60,466 nucleotides of DNA, taken from NCBI RefSeq assembly GCF_002102155.1, contig NZ_LQOU01000012.1:1-60466 (forward strand), given 5' to 3'. Source of the stretch: Mycobacterium europaeum (GTDB lineage: Bacteria > Actinomycetota > Actinomycetes > Mycobacteriales > Mycobacteriaceae). Made by a program: the position numbers and the translations under genes. The notes under the pieces were generated by a model. It saw nothing but the letters and a program-made list of their open reading frames with translations. It searched no databases and was not told the origin of the DNA. Position 1 is the first letter of the stretch. Each line of letters starts with the position of its first letter. Below are positions 34,718 to 49,316 of this stretch, piece after piece.

Positions 34718-36544
34718 TCAGAATGCGTTTTCGGAAACGCGCATCACCTCGTCGTCGATGGACTCGAGGACTTTGCGCAGGGAGGCGAGTTTGGGAAGCA
34801 TGTTCTTGGCGAAAAACGCCGCGGTCGCGACTTTGCCCTGATAGAAGGCCACGTCGTTGCCGGCCGCGTCCGCCAGCGCGGCGTGGGCGACGCCGGCCTG
34901 CACCAGCAGCCGCCAGCCGATGAGCAGGTCGCCCACCGCCAGCAGGTACCGCACCGATCCGAGTCCGACTTTGTAGATTTCACTCGGATGTTGCGCGGCG
35001 GACATCAGGTATCCGGTCAGCGCGGCCGTCATCGCCGTGACCTCGTCGAGCGCGGCCTGCAGCAACTGGGCCTGCGGTTTGAGTGCCTCGTCGCAGGAGT
35101 CGATCGTCGCGGTGATCTGGGCCGTCACGAACTGCAGCGCCTGGCCGCGGTCTCGAACGATCTTGCGGAAGAAGAAATCGAGCGCCTGGATCGCCGTGGT
35201 GCCCTCGTAGAGCGAGTCGATCTTGGAATCACGGATGTACTGCTCGAGCGGGTAGTCCTGCAGGAAGCCCGAACCGCCGAGCGTCTGCAGCGACTCGGTC
35301 AGCACTTCGTAGGCCCGTTCGGAGCTCACGCCCTTCACGATCGGCAGCAGCAAGTCGTCCACCCGGTGCGCCATCTCGTGATCGGCACCCGAAACATGTT
35401 GCGCCACAGTGTCTTCCTGGTGCGCGGCGGCGTACATGTACAGCGCCCGCAGGCCCTCGGCGTAGGCCTTCTGCGTCATCAGGCTACGACGCACGTCGGG
35501 GTGGTGCATGATGGTGACCCGCGGCGCGGTCTTGTCGGACATCTGCGTCAGGTCCGCACCCTGCACCCGCTCCTTGGCGAAGGCCAGCGCGTTGAGGTAA
35601 CCGGTGGACAGGGTCCCGGCGGCCTTGACGCCGATCGTCATGCGCGCGTGCTCGATCACGGTGAACATCTGCGCGATCCCGTTGTGCACGTCACCCACCA
35701 GGTAGCCGACCGCGGGCACATCCGTTGCGCCGAAAGTCAATTCGCACGTGGGGGAGGACTTGATCCCCATCTTGTGTTCCAGGCCCGTGGTGAAAACGCC
35801 GTTGCGGGGCCCGAGTTCGAACGTGTCCGGGTCGAAGAGGTACTCGGGCACGTAGAACAGGCTCAGCCCCTTGGTGCCCGGTCCCGCCCCCTCCGGTCGG
35901 GCCAGCACCAGGTGGAAGATGTTCTCGGCGGTGTCACCCACCTCGCCGCCGGAGATGAATCGCTTGACGCCCTCGATATGCCAGGTGCCGTCGGGTTGCT
36001 CGATGGCCTTGGCGCGGCCCGCGCCGACGTCGGAGCCGGCGTCGGGTTCGGTGAGCACCATGGTGGCCGCCCATCCGCGCTCCACGCCCTCGGCGGCCCA
36101 CCGCCGCTGCTGTTCGTTGCCCTCGACGTACAGCGCCTGGGCCATCAACGGGCCGAGGCAGAAGAAGTTGGCAGAGGGGTTGGCGCAGATGATCATTTCG
36201 TTCACCGCCCACGCCAGCGGGGGCGGCGCGGCCATCCCGCCGATCTGTTCGTCGAGCATCAGCCGCCACCAGCCGGCCTCCTTGATCGTCTCCACCGTCT
36301 TGGCCAGCTCGGGTGCCACGCTGATGGTGTGGGTGGCCGGGTCGAACACCGGGGGGTTGCGGTCGGCGAAGGCGAAGGTTTCGGCGACCGGGCCTTCGGC
36401 CAGGCGGGCGGCTTCGTCCAGGATCGTCCGGACCGTGTCCTCGTCGAGGTCGCCGTAGGGGCCGGTGCCCAGGACGGTGCCCACACCGAGGACCTCGAAC
36501 AGGTTGAACTCGATGTCGCGGACGTTTGCGATGTAGTGGCCCAA
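34718..36544 (-). CDS. fadE15: Acyl-CoA dehydrogenase FadE15
   Basis: A 608-residue acyl-CoA dehydrogenase of the long type with an extra C-terminal domain. FAD and substrate contacts are in [19 protein letters not shown] and [49 protein letters not shown] is the conserved helix with the catalytic base region. It takes part in fatty-acid beta-oxidation. The start is TTG 36544 with GAGGGA upstream, giving [10 protein letters not shown] and the length of Rv1467c. A dyad lies in the upstream gap. Confidence 0.95.
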   Translation of the reverse strand: MGHYIANVRDIEFNLFEVLGVGTVLGTGPYGDLDEDTVRTILDEAARLAEGPVAETFAFADRNPPVFDPATHTISVAPELAKTVETIKEAGWWRLMLDEQIGGMAAPPPLAWAVNEMIICANPSANFFCLGPLMAQALYVEGNEQQRRWAAEGVERGWAATMVLTEPDAGSDVGAGRAKAIEQPDGTWHIEGVKRFISGGEVGDTAENIFHLVLARPEGAGPGTKGLSLFYVPEYLFDPDTFELGPRNGVFTTGLEHKMGIKSSPTCELTFGATDVPAVGYLVGDVHNGIAQMFTVIEHARMTIGVKAAGTLSTGYLNALAFAKERVQGADLTQMSDKTAPRVTIMHHPDVRRSLMTQKAYAEGLRALYMYAAAHQEDTVAQHVSGADHEMAHRVDDLLLPIVKGVSSERAYEVLTESLQTLGGSGFLQDYPLEQYIRDSKIDSLYEGTTAIQALDFFFRKIVRDRGQALQFVTAQITATIDSCDEALKPQAQLLQAALDEVTAMTAALTGYLMSAAQHPSEIYKVGLGSVRYLLAVGDLLIGWRLLVQAGVAHAALADAAGNDVAFYQGKVATAAFFAKNMLPKLASLRKVLESIDDEVMRVSENAF

Positions 36545-36619
36545 CGCGATTCCCTCACTGGTCCTCGAGGCGGCGGCTCGTCCGCATCAGTGTCTCCGAC
36601 GTGGGAAAACGTACGCAAC

Positions 36620-36651
36620 CGTAACCTACGGCGGGCCGCAAGCAGGTTACG
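36620..36651. promoter_or_regulatory. Dyad CGTAACCT-N16-AGGTTACG upstream of fadE15
   Basis: Perfect 8-bp arms at 36620-36627 and 36644-36651. A second palindrome CCGTA-ACC-TACGG (36619-36631) is nested in the left arm. The site is about 75-107 bp before the fadE15 start and 145 bp before trx. It looks like a repressor operator, but I cannot name the regulator. Confidence 0.45.
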
Positions 36652-36795
36652 CGCCGATGTCGTCGTTCCGAACCGACGCGTGCGCTTGCGTTGGCGGTAG
36701 GCCGACTCGGCGAGGCGGCGACGACGACCGGGCGGACCCGGCTCGGGCCTCACCGCCCGGGAACATCACGCCGGGTTTCGGCGTTGTGAGCAAAT

Positions 36796-37149
36796 GTGAC
36801 AACAGTCGATCTCACTGCTGAGAAATTCAACGAAACCATCGAGGGCAACGACATCGTGCTCGTCGATTTCTGGGCGTCGTGGTGCGGACCATGCCGCCAG
36901 TTCGGACCCACATTCCAGGCGTCGTCGGAGAAGCATCCCGACATCGTGCACGCCAAGGTCGACACGGAGGCCGAACAGCAGCTGGCCGCTGCCGCCCAGA
37001 TCCGGTCCATCCCGACGCTGATGGCCTTCAAGAAGGGCAAACTGCTGTTCAACCAGGCCGGCGCGCTACCGCCCGCGGCCCTCGAAGACCTGGTCCAGCA
37101 AATCAGGGCATTCGACGTGGACGCGGCCCAGGCCGGCCAGGCCGAATAG
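36796..37149 (+). CDS. trxB1: Thioredoxin (Rv1471/TrxB1-like)
   Basis: A 117-residue thioredoxin that reduces protein disulfides. The active site is Cys30-Gly-Pro-Cys33 in VDFWASWCGPCRQFGP, with the cis-Pro loop in IRSIPTLMAFKKGKLL. The body, including EKHPDIVHAKVDTEAEQQLAAAA, is the form I recall for Rv1471 rather than Rv1470. The start is GTG 36796. The upstream ctpD and trxA genes of Mtb are not present. Confidence 0.93.
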   Translation: MTTVDLTAEKFNETIEGNDIVLVDFWASWCGPCRQFGPTFQASSEKHPDIVHAKVDTEAEQQLAAAAQIRSIPTLMAFKKGKLLFNQAGALPPAALEDLVQQIRAFDVDAAQAGQAE

Positions 37150-37668
37150 CCCCGGCCCCGGTCCCGGTTGCCTGCCGTCGGAGCGAATCGCCGAAGCGAA
37201 CGTTCAGGGAGCCGCGACTGGCGTGCCTTCCGGCGGCGCGACGTGCGCCGGGCCTTGCGCAGGTATGCCATGTGGTCCGGGATCACGGCGCATCCACGCC
37301 GCCGCCGGTGTGTTCGTGGGGGTGGTGACCCACGCACCCACGGCCGCCGGGGCGGGCGGCGGCGCTACATCGAGAGCTGACTCGCGAAGCGGTGCGTCCC
37401 TGTCTCCTGGCTTGGGCAAAGGGTACCTGAGGCCCGATTGCGAGGCGGGTAGAGCGGCCAGCGTGCCCAGGAACAGAAGACAAGCTTCTTTGAAGTCGTT
37501 GATGCGCGCTCTGAGCATTAGCTTTCCTAAACCTTCAAGACGAGGGGGCGGTGTCCTTTACCCGCGTACCCTGGTCGACAAACTTGGATTTTTCTCCAAA
37601 GTCCGACCCCGAAACTAGAGGATCCCGCCAGCGTCGGGATTGCGGACCCCACGCGCTAGGTTGCTTGG
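37150..37668. other. 519-bp intergenic region with no confident gene
   Basis: Between trxB1 and echA12. Frames on both strands are interrupted or low-complexity, except a possible minus-strand small secreted protein (37204-37518). The part from about 37480 to 37620 is clearly lower in GC than its surroundings and should hold the echA12 promoter. I see no RNA gene or clear terminator. Confidence 0.5.
37204..37518 (-). CDS. Possible small secreted protein
   Basis: A 104-residue frame beginning MLRARINDFKEACLLFLGTL then AALPAS, which resembles a short signal peptide, followed by a Pro/Ala-rich tail with no known domain. An AGGAAAG ribosome site is five bases before the ATG, the main reason to list it. 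Codon use in the second half is not convincing. Confidence 0.3.
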   Translation of the reverse strand: MLRARINDFKEACLLFLGTLAALPASQSGLRYPLPKPGDRDAPLRESALDVAPPPAPAAVGAWVTTPTNTPAAAWMRRDPGPHGIPAQGPAHVAPPEGTPVAAP

Positions 37669-38478
37669 GTGAGCTTGGTACTGGTAGAACACCCGCGGCC
37701 CGGCGTCGCGCTGATAACGCTCAATCGCCCCGAGCGGATGAACTCCATGGCGTTCGACGTCATGGTGCCGCTCAAAGAGGCCCTCGAGAAGGTCCGGTAC
37801 GACAATTCCGTGCGCGTGGTCGTGCTGACCGGGGCGGGCCGCGGGTTCTCCTCGGGCGCCGACCACAAGTCGGCGGGCTCGGTGCCGCATGTCGAGGGGC
37901 TCACCCGTCCGACCTACGCGTTGCGCTCGATGGAGGTCCTGGACGAGGTCATCCTGGGGCTGCGGCGCCTGCATCAGCCGGTGATCGCCGCGGTCAACGG
38001 CCCGGCCATCGGCGGTGGGCTGTGCCTGGCGCTGGCCTGCGACATCCGGGTCGCCTCGACCGGGGCGTACTTTCGCGCGGCCGGCATCAACAACGGCCTG
38101 ACCGCCAGCGAACTGGGGCTGAGCTACCTGTTGCCCAGGGCCATCGGATCGTCGCGGGCGTTCGAGATCATGCTGACCGGCCGCGACGTCACCGCCGAGG
38201 AGGCCGAGCGCATCGGGCTGGTGTCGTGCCAGGTGCCCGACGAGCAGTTGTTGGACACCTGCTACGCCGTCGCCGCGCGCATCGCGGCGTTCTCGCGGCC
38301 GGGAGTCGAGTTGACCAAGCGCACACTGTGGAGTGGACTGGACGCCGGTAGCCTGGAAGGGCACATGCAAGCCGAAGGCTTGGGTCAGCTGTTCGTTCGT
38401 CTGCTCACCGCCAACTTCGAAGAGGCGGTTGCCGCGCGCGCGGAGCGACGCCCCGCGGTGTTCACCGACGACAAGTAG
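37669..38478 (+). CDS. echA12: Enoyl-CoA hydratase EchA12
   Basis: A 269-residue crotonase-family protein. The oxyanion-hole motifs are GAGRGFSSGADHK and NGPAIGGGLCLALACDIRVA. In the usual catalytic positions the second part reads GINNGLTASELGLSYLLP, close to hydratases with a Glu in SELG, so hydratase activity is likely. The start is GTG 37669. It is followed after 30 bp by the ABC-F gene, as Rv1472-Rv1473 in Mtb. Confidence 0.93.
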   Translation: MSLVLVEHPRPGVALITLNRPERMNSMAFDVMVPLKEALEKVRYDNSVRVVVLTGAGRGFSSGADHKSAGSVPHVEGLTRPTYALRSMEVLDEVILGLRRLHQPVIAAVNGPAIGGGLCLALACDIRVASTGAYFRAAGINNGLTASELGLSYLLPRAIGSSRAFEIMLTGRDVTAEEAERIGLVSCQVPDEQLLDTCYAVAARIAAFSRPGVELTKRTLWSGLDAGSLEGHMQAEGLGQLFVRLLTANFEEAVAARAERRPAVFTDDK

Positions 38479-38508
38479 CCACGACAAGGGAAGCGCAAGG
38501 GAGCAAAT

Positions 38509-40137
<1,629 letters not shown>

Positions 40138-40216
40138 CTTCGGTCAAATCGCCCCGCGGGCGGCGGCGGCTTCCTACTCTTGTGCTTGCGATCGTGTTCG
40201 GGCGCGGAGGGCATCC

Positions 40217-40426
40217 ATGAAAAGGACGCTGCAGAGGTCGAAGAAGACCCGCGAGCAGTTGTTGTTCGAGCTGCGTAACGCCTACGAGGGCGGGGCCAGC
40301 ATCCGCACGCTGGCGGCCAGCACCGGAAGATCGTACGGCTCGGTTCACGCCATGCTGCTTCAGGCGGGCACCACGTTGCGCGGCCGGGGTGGGCCCAACC
40401 ACACTTCGCGGACCGCGCGAGCGTAG
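40217..40426 (+). CDS. Small helix-turn-helix protein (Rv1473A-like)
   Basis: A 69-residue basic protein. Residues 22-50 (LRNAYEGGASIRTLAASTG, then RSYGSVHAMLLQAG) form a clear helix-turn-helix like those in actinobacterial helix-turn-helix regulators that lack other domains. The tail is Arg/Gly-rich. It lies 80 bp after the ABC-F gene and converges with acnR, 13 bp apart. The target is unknown. Confidence 0.85.
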   Translation: MKRTLQRSKKTREQLLFELRNAYEGGASIRTLAASTGRSYGSVHAMLLQAGTTLRGRGGPNHTSRTARA

Positions 40427-40439
40427 CGTCGCGGCGAAC

Positions 40440-41054
40440 TCACGCCTTCTTGTTCACAGCGGCGTCGGGCTCGCGGGCCGCATCGCCGGATCCGTTGCGG
40501 CGCACCGACTTTTCCACCAGGTCGAGCACGGCGGACAGCCGCCGCGGGTCCTCGCCCGAGGCCAGCCGGGCCACCAGGCCGTCGAGCACCAACTCCAGGT
40601 AGCACTGCAACACGTCGCCGGGTACGTCGTCACGGACCCGTTGCGCCTCCTTCTGCCGGCGCAACCGATCGGTCGTCGCCGCCGCCAGTTCGGCGGACCG
40701 CTCCGCCCAACCGCGGTTGAAGTCGGGGTCGTTGCGCAGCTTGCGCGCGATCTCCAATCTGGTGGCCAGCCAGTCGAACTGGTCGGGGGCGGCGAGCATG
40801 TCGCGCATCACCTGGATGAGGCCCTCGCGCGACGCCACGTCGGCCATCCGCTCGGCGTCCTCGTGCGCCAGCGCGAAAAACAGCGCGTCCTTGTCGCGGA
40901 AGTGGTGGAAGATCGCGCCGCGCGACATCCCGATCGCCTGCTCCAGCCGCCGCACCGTCGCCCTCTCGTAGCCGTATTCGGCGAAGCAGCGGCGGGCGCC
41001 GTCGAGGATCTGGCGGCGGCGCGCCGCCAGATGGCCCTCACTGACTTTTGGCAT
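40440..41054 (-). CDS. acnR: AcnR, TetR-family repressor of aconitase
   Basis: A 204-residue TetR-type regulator. The HTH is in residues 14-60 (ILDGARRCFAEYGYERATVRRLEQAIGMSRGAIFHHFRDKDALF shown here only by its parts: ATVRRLEQAIGMSRGAIFHH). It follows acn by 20 bp on the same strand, the arrangement of acn-acnR in Corynebacterium, and an AcnR-type box is found before acn (43970-43985). It is therefore likely to repress acn and its own transcription. The C-terminal 20 residues are variable. Confidence 0.92.
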   Translation of the reverse strand: MPKVSEGHLAARRRQILDGARRCFAEYGYERATVRRLEQAIGMSRGAIFHHFRDKDALFFALAHEDAERMADVASREGLIQVMRDMLAAPDQFDWLATRLEIARKLRNDPDFNRGWAERSAELAAATTDRLRRQKEAQRVRDDVPGDVLQCYLELVLDGLVARLASGEDPRRLSAVLDLVEKSVRRNGSGDAAREPDAAVNKKA

Positions 41055-41074
41055 GGGCCGGGTTGGCCGGCTTC

Positions 41075-43894
<2,820 letters not shown>

Positions 43895-43969
43895 TTCAAC
43901 TCCCGAGGATTAAGTTCTTCCACCGACGGGCCGTGTCGGCGGTGCGTCATACGAGTACAGCCACTTTAA

Positions 43970-43985
43970 CAGTACGCTTGTCCTG
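43970..43985. promoter_or_regulatory. AcnR box upstream of acn
   Basis: CAGTACGCTTGTCCTG fits the corynebacterial AcnR pattern CAGnAC-N4-GTnCTG, which I remember from C. glutamicum. It lies 76-91 bp before the acn start. The remaining 201-bp gap to the divergent DUF6676 gene shows a GGAGGG ribosome site for that gene and no other clear element. Confidence 0.75.
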
Positions 43986-44095
43986 CATTAAGGCGGGGCG
44001 TCCGTAGTCCCAGTCTTGTCGTCTGAGCCGACGGTTTAAACCCCCCGCAACGAAGTCGCGTACGGTGCCACTAGCGCTACGGCAGGAGGGACATC

Positions 44096-44638
44096 ATGAC
44101 CTTGCACCCGGCCCTACCCGTCTACATCCCGCAGGACGTCGACATGACCGCGGTCAAGGCTCAGGTCGCCGCCACGGGCGTCAGCGCGCCGGCGGCGGAG
44201 ATGCCGGGCCTGCTGCACATCGTCGACGAAGCCCATGCGCACGGCATCAACCTCAAGATCGTGCTGCTCGACCACAACCCGCCGAACGACACCCCACTGC
44301 GCGACATCTCCACGGTGGTCGGCGCCGACTACCACGACGCCACCGTCCTGACGCTGAGCCCCAGTTACGTCGGGAGCTACAGCACGCAATTCCCGCGCGT
44401 CACGCTGGAGGCCGGCGAGGACATCGCCAAGACGGGCAATCCGATGGTCTCGGCGCAGCACTTCCTGAACGAGCTGAATTCCCCGGAATTCCCCTGGACG
44501 GGTCTGACGATCTTCCTGTTGCTCGCCGTGCTCGCGGCGGCCGTCGGGACCCGATTCCTGCAGGTGCGCAGCAAGCTTTCGGCACCCCCGGCGGGTTCGG
44601 CGGGGGCGGAGGAAGTCACGCCCACCAACACGGCCTAG
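44096..44638 (+). CDS. DUF6676 membrane-anchored protein (Rv1476-like)
   Basis: A 180-residue protein. Residues 1-130 form a soluble domain starting LHPALPVYIPQDVDMTAVKA with alternating helices and strands (INLKIVLLDHNPPNDTPL). One transmembrane helix (TGLTIFLLLAVLAAAVGTRF, residues 145-164) is followed by a short tail, so it is C-terminally anchored. It has no clear signal peptide. It heads the ripA-ripB-moxR1 cluster, as Rv1476 does, and is probably linked to peptidoglycan hydrolase control. GGAGGG precedes the ATG. Confidence 0.88.
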   Translation: MTLHPALPVYIPQDVDMTAVKAQVAATGVSAPAAEMPGLLHIVDEAHAHGINLKIVLLDHNPPNDTPLRDISTVVGADYHDATVLTLSPSYVGSYSTQFPRVTLEAGEDIAKTGNPMVSAQHFLNELNSPEFPWTGLTIFLLLAVLAAAVGTRFLQVRSKLSAPPAGSAGAEEVTPTNTA

Positions 44639-44879
44639 CCAGGCGCGTCCGGCTCGGCCGGAACTTCCGCACCCGGGTCGCCCCGCCGCCGCGCGGCAAA
44701 CCCGTAGGTCACCGTTCGGTCACATTAAACGCACGTAGAGAGTGCGATTTCGGCGGAGCGTTTGCGCGCCCAAAACTGTGACGTACGGTGCAAATGATGC
44801 TGCTGTTGCCTTTGGCGCCCTTGGTGAACTTCGTGGCCGGCGCCGCCCGTCACGTTGAGCCGTAGGAGACCTGAGTCGG
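44639..44879. other. 241-bp region upstream of ripA
   Basis: Contains GGTCACATTAAA and CTGTGACGTAC elements that resemble loose GTCACA-type half-sites known for envelope regulators such as MtrA, but the spacing is not convincing. No riboswitch of the c-di-AMP class was recognised. It should hold the ripA promoter. Confidence 0.35.
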
Positions 44880-46317
44880 ATGACACGCATACGCCGGGGC
44901 TCCGCTGCCTGGCCGGTCGCGAGGCTGGTTCGGCCGGTCGTGCCGTCGGTGCTGAGCGTGGCTTTTCTGCTCTGCACGCCGGGGCTCGCACACGGCGACA
45001 CCGCCGCCGACAGCTTGGCCGGTTTGATCGCCAACGTCGCCAAGGCCAACCAGCGGCTGGAAAACCTGAGCGCAGAAATCCAGACCGAACAGGAGAGCGT
45101 CAACAAGGCGCTGGTCGACGTCGAGACCTCCCGGGACAACGCCGCCGCGGCCCAGCACGACCTGGAGACCAGCCAGCAGGCGGTCAACGACGCCAACGCC
45201 GCGATCGCCGCGGCGCAGCGGCGGTTCGACACGTTCGCGGCCGCCACCTATATGAACGGCCCCTCGAGCGGTTACCTGACGGCCAGCAGCCCGGAGGACA
45301 TCATCGCCACCGAGGCCGCCGCCAAGACCCTGTCCGCGAGTTCCCAGACGGTGATGGCCAAGCTGCAGCGGGCGCGCACCGAACAGGTGAACAAGGAGTC
45401 GGCGGCGCGGCTGGCCAAGCAGAAGGCGGACAAGGCCGCCGCCGACGCCAAGGGCAGCCAGGACGCCGCGGTGGCGGCGCTGACCGAGTCCAGGCGCAAG
45501 TTCGACGAGCAGCGCGAACAAGTCACTCGCCTGGCCGCCGAACGCGACGAGGCGCAGGCGAAACTCGAAGCGGCCAAACGGCAATGGTCTCTCGCTCCGG
45601 GCGGGCCCGCCGCTCCGGCGTCGGGTGACCGGTGGGAGACCGGTTCCCCGGGCGCGACGGGCACCGCAGGGCGGCGCCCGTCGCTGGGACGGCGCCTGGG
45701 ACCCCACGCTGCCGATGATCCCCAGCGCCAACGTCCCGGGCGACCCGATCGCCGTCATCAACCAGGTGCTGGGCATCTCCGCCACCTCGACGCAGGTCAC
45801 CGCGGGCCTGGGCCGCAACTTCCTGCAGCAGCTCGGCATCCTCAAGCCCGACGACACCGGCATCACCAACGCGTCCCCCGGTGCGACGGCCGGCCGCATC
45901 CCGCGGGTCTACGGGCGGCAGGCCAGCGAATACGTGATCCGGCGCGGCATGTCGCAGATCGGCGTGCCCTACTCCTGGGGCGGCGGCAACGCGGCCGGGC
46001 CGAGCAAGGGCATCGACTCCGGGGCCGGCATCACCGGCTTCGACTGCTCGGGCCTGGTCCTCTACTCGTTCGCCGGCGTGGGCATCAAGCTGCCGCACTA
46101 CTCGGGGTCGCAGTACAACCTCGGCCGCAAGATCCCGTCCTCGCAGATGCGCCGCGGCGACGTCATCTTCTACGGGCCCGGCGGCAGCCAGCACGTGACG
46201 ATCTACCTCGGCAACGGCCAAATGCTCGAGGCCCCCGACATCGGCCTGAAAGTCCGCGTTGCGCCGGTGCGCACCAGCGGTATGACGCCCTACGTGGTCC
46301 GCTACATCGAGTGGTGA
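44880..46317 (+). pseudogene. ripA: ripA, peptidoglycan endopeptidase, broken by a 1-bp frameshift
   Basis: RipA cuts peptide stems for daughter-cell separation. The N-terminal frame (from ATG 44880) gives a signal peptide (VVPSVLSVAFLLCTPGLAHG) and a long coiled coil to about residue 235. The NlpC/P60 domain, with the catalytic Cys codon at 46045 (GFDCSGLV) and the His in QHVTIYLGNG, is in the next frame and ends at 46317. Removing one G of the GGG at 45669-45671 joins them as TAGGARRWDGAWDPTLP, close to Mtb RipA. As it stands, the first frame runs on as Arg/Pro-rich text to 46325 without a catalytic domain. It may be a sequencing error. Confidence 0.9.
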
Positions 46318-46342
46318 ACGAATGAGAACTGAACGGAAAACC

Positions 46343-47080
46343 ATGCGCCGTAAGCGGATTCGTCTGATCAACTTCGCCTGGATCACCACCGTGGTGACCG
46401 GGCTGATGTTGTCTGTGGCCTACTCCGGGACCGCCCCGGCCGCGGCCGACCCCGGCGGGTGGGACCCGACGCTGCCCGCCACGATCAGCGCCGGCGCTCC
46501 CGGCGACCCGCTCGCGGTCGCCAACGCCTCGCTGCAGGCCACCGCGCAGGCCACCCAGACCACGTTCAATCTGGGCAGGCAATTCCTCGGCGGGCTCGGC
46601 ATCAACATCGGCGGCAACGACGCCCCCACCGCGGCCACCCCGACCAACCCCGGCGGCAAGATCCCCCGCGTCTACGGCCGGCAGGCCATCGAGTACGTGA
46701 TCAAGCGGATGGGATCGCAGATGGGCGTTCCCTACTCCTGGGGTGGTGGCTCGCTGGACGGTCCCAGCAAGGGCGTCGGCGACGGCGCCAACATCACCGG
46801 CTTCGACTGCTCGGGCCTGATGCGGTACGGCTTCGCCGGCGTCGGCGTGCTGATCCCGCGGTTCTCCGGTGACCAGTACAACGCCGGCCGCCACATCCCG
46901 CCGGACCAGGCCAGGCGCGGCGACCTGATCTTCTACGGCCCGAACGGCGGCCAGCACGTCACGATGTATCTGGGCAACGGGCAGATGCTGGAGGCGTCCA
47001 GCCTCGCCGGCAAGGTGACCGTCAGCCCGGTTCGCAAGCCCGGCATGACGCCGTTCCTGACTAGGATCATCGAGTACTGA
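46343..47080 (+). CDS. ripB: RipB, NlpC/P60 peptidoglycan endopeptidase
   Basis: A 245-residue secreted hydrolase paralogous to the RipA catalytic domain, without the coiled coil. A signal peptide (ITTVVTGLMLSVAYSG, then TAPAAA) is followed by GGWDPTLPATISAGAPGDPL, VPYSWGGGSLDGPSKGV, the catalytic Cys in ITGFDCSGLMRYGF and His in GGQHVTMYLGNGQMLE. It cleaves the D-Glu/mDAP bond of stem peptides in this family. Intact. ATG 46343 follows a GGAA site; ATG 46322 would add seven residues. It could partly cover for the broken ripA. Confidence 0.95.
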   Translation: MRRKRIRLINFAWITTVVTGLMLSVAYSGTAPAAADPGGWDPTLPATISAGAPGDPLAVANASLQATAQATQTTFNLGRQFLGGLGINIGGNDAPTAATPTNPGGKIPRVYGRQAIEYVIKRMGSQMGVPYSWGGGSLDGPSKGVGDGANITGFDCSGLMRYGFAGVGVLIPRFSGDQYNAGRHIPPDQARRGDLIFYGPNGGQHVTMYLGNGQMLEASSLAGKVTVSPVRKPGMTPFLTRIIEY

Positions 47081-47232
47081 TCCGGGTGCGGTCAGCCGTA
47101 CCGGTTCGCGGGGCGAACCACCAGCGTCGACGGAATCCGGCGGGCCTGGAATAGTTGGACGCGGGCACGTCGCGGCCCCACGGCAGTGGTGTTGCAAGCA
47201 GTCGTGTCCGAATGAGCTGTGGAGGGTTATTG

Positions 47233-48362
<1,130 letters not shown>

Positions 48363-48366
<4 letters not shown>

Positions 48367-49316
48367 CCGACCCCCAGCATCCGGCGGTGCCACATCCGCC
48401 ATCGATGCAGCGCGGGCAGATCGTCGACCCGAAGCTGGCGGCGGCGCTGCGGCAGCTCGAGCTGACGGTCAAGCGCAAGCTCGACGGCGTCCTGCACGGC
48501 GACCACCTCGGCCTGATCCCCGGTCCGGGTTCGGAGCCGGGGGAGTCGCGCGAGTACCAGCCCGGCGACGACGTCCGGCGGATGGACTGGGCCGTCACCG
48601 CGCGCACCATGCACCCGCACGTCCGGCAGATGATCGCCGACCGCGAGCTGGAAACCTGGCTGGTGGTCGACATGTCCGCCAGCCTGGATTTCGGCACCGT
48701 CGGATGCGAGAAGCGGGACCTGGCGGTGGCGGCCGCGGCCGCGATCACGTTCCTCAACAGCGGCGGCGGCAACCGGCTCGGCGCGCTGATCGCCAACGGG
48801 GAGACGATGACGCGGGTCCCGGCGCGCTCCGGGCGCCAGCACGAGCAGACGCTGCTGCGCACCATCGCCACCACCCCCCGGGCGCCGGTGGGGGTGCGCG
48901 GGGATCTGGCGACGGCCATCGACGCGTTGCGCCGACCGGAACGCCGGCGCGGCATGGCGGTGATCATCAGCGACTTCTTGGGCCCGATCAACTGGATGCG
49001 CCCGCTGCGGGCGATCGCGGCTCGTCACGAGGTGCTCGCCATCGAGGTGCTGGACCCCCGCGACGTCGAACTGCCCGACATCGGCGACGTCGTGCTGCAG
49101 GACGCCGAGTCCGGCGTCACCCGCGAGTTCACCATCGACGCCCAGCTGCGCGACGACTTCGCCAAGGCCGCCGCGGCGCACCGCGCCGACGTGGCGCGCA
49201 CCGTCCGCAGCTGCGGGGCCCCGCTACTGACGCTGCGCACCGACCGCGACTGGATCGCGGACATCGTCCGGTTCGTCGAGTCCCGCCGGCGCGGTGCATT
49301 GGCGGGGCGGCAGTGA
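48363..49316 (+). CDS. DUF58 domain protein with degenerate VWA (Rv1480-like)
   Basis: A 317-residue cytosolic partner of MoxR. The DUF58 motif is [20 protein letters not shown] then [20 protein letters not shown] von Willebrand A-type fold follows with the metal-site pattern D-x-S-x-S in [14 protein letters not shown] 48363 overlaps moxR1. GTG overlap of its end with the next gene (49313) shows tight coupling. Confidence 0.94.

Noticed and set aside
44639..44879. c-di-AMP riboswitch upstream of ripA
   Set aside because: I looked for the conserved start and stem pattern of the ydaO class and did not find it.
45640..45690. Programmed frameshifting in ripA
   Set aside because: No slippery heptamer or clear downstream structure was seen, and close relatives have a single frame; a point insertion or sequence error is simpler.
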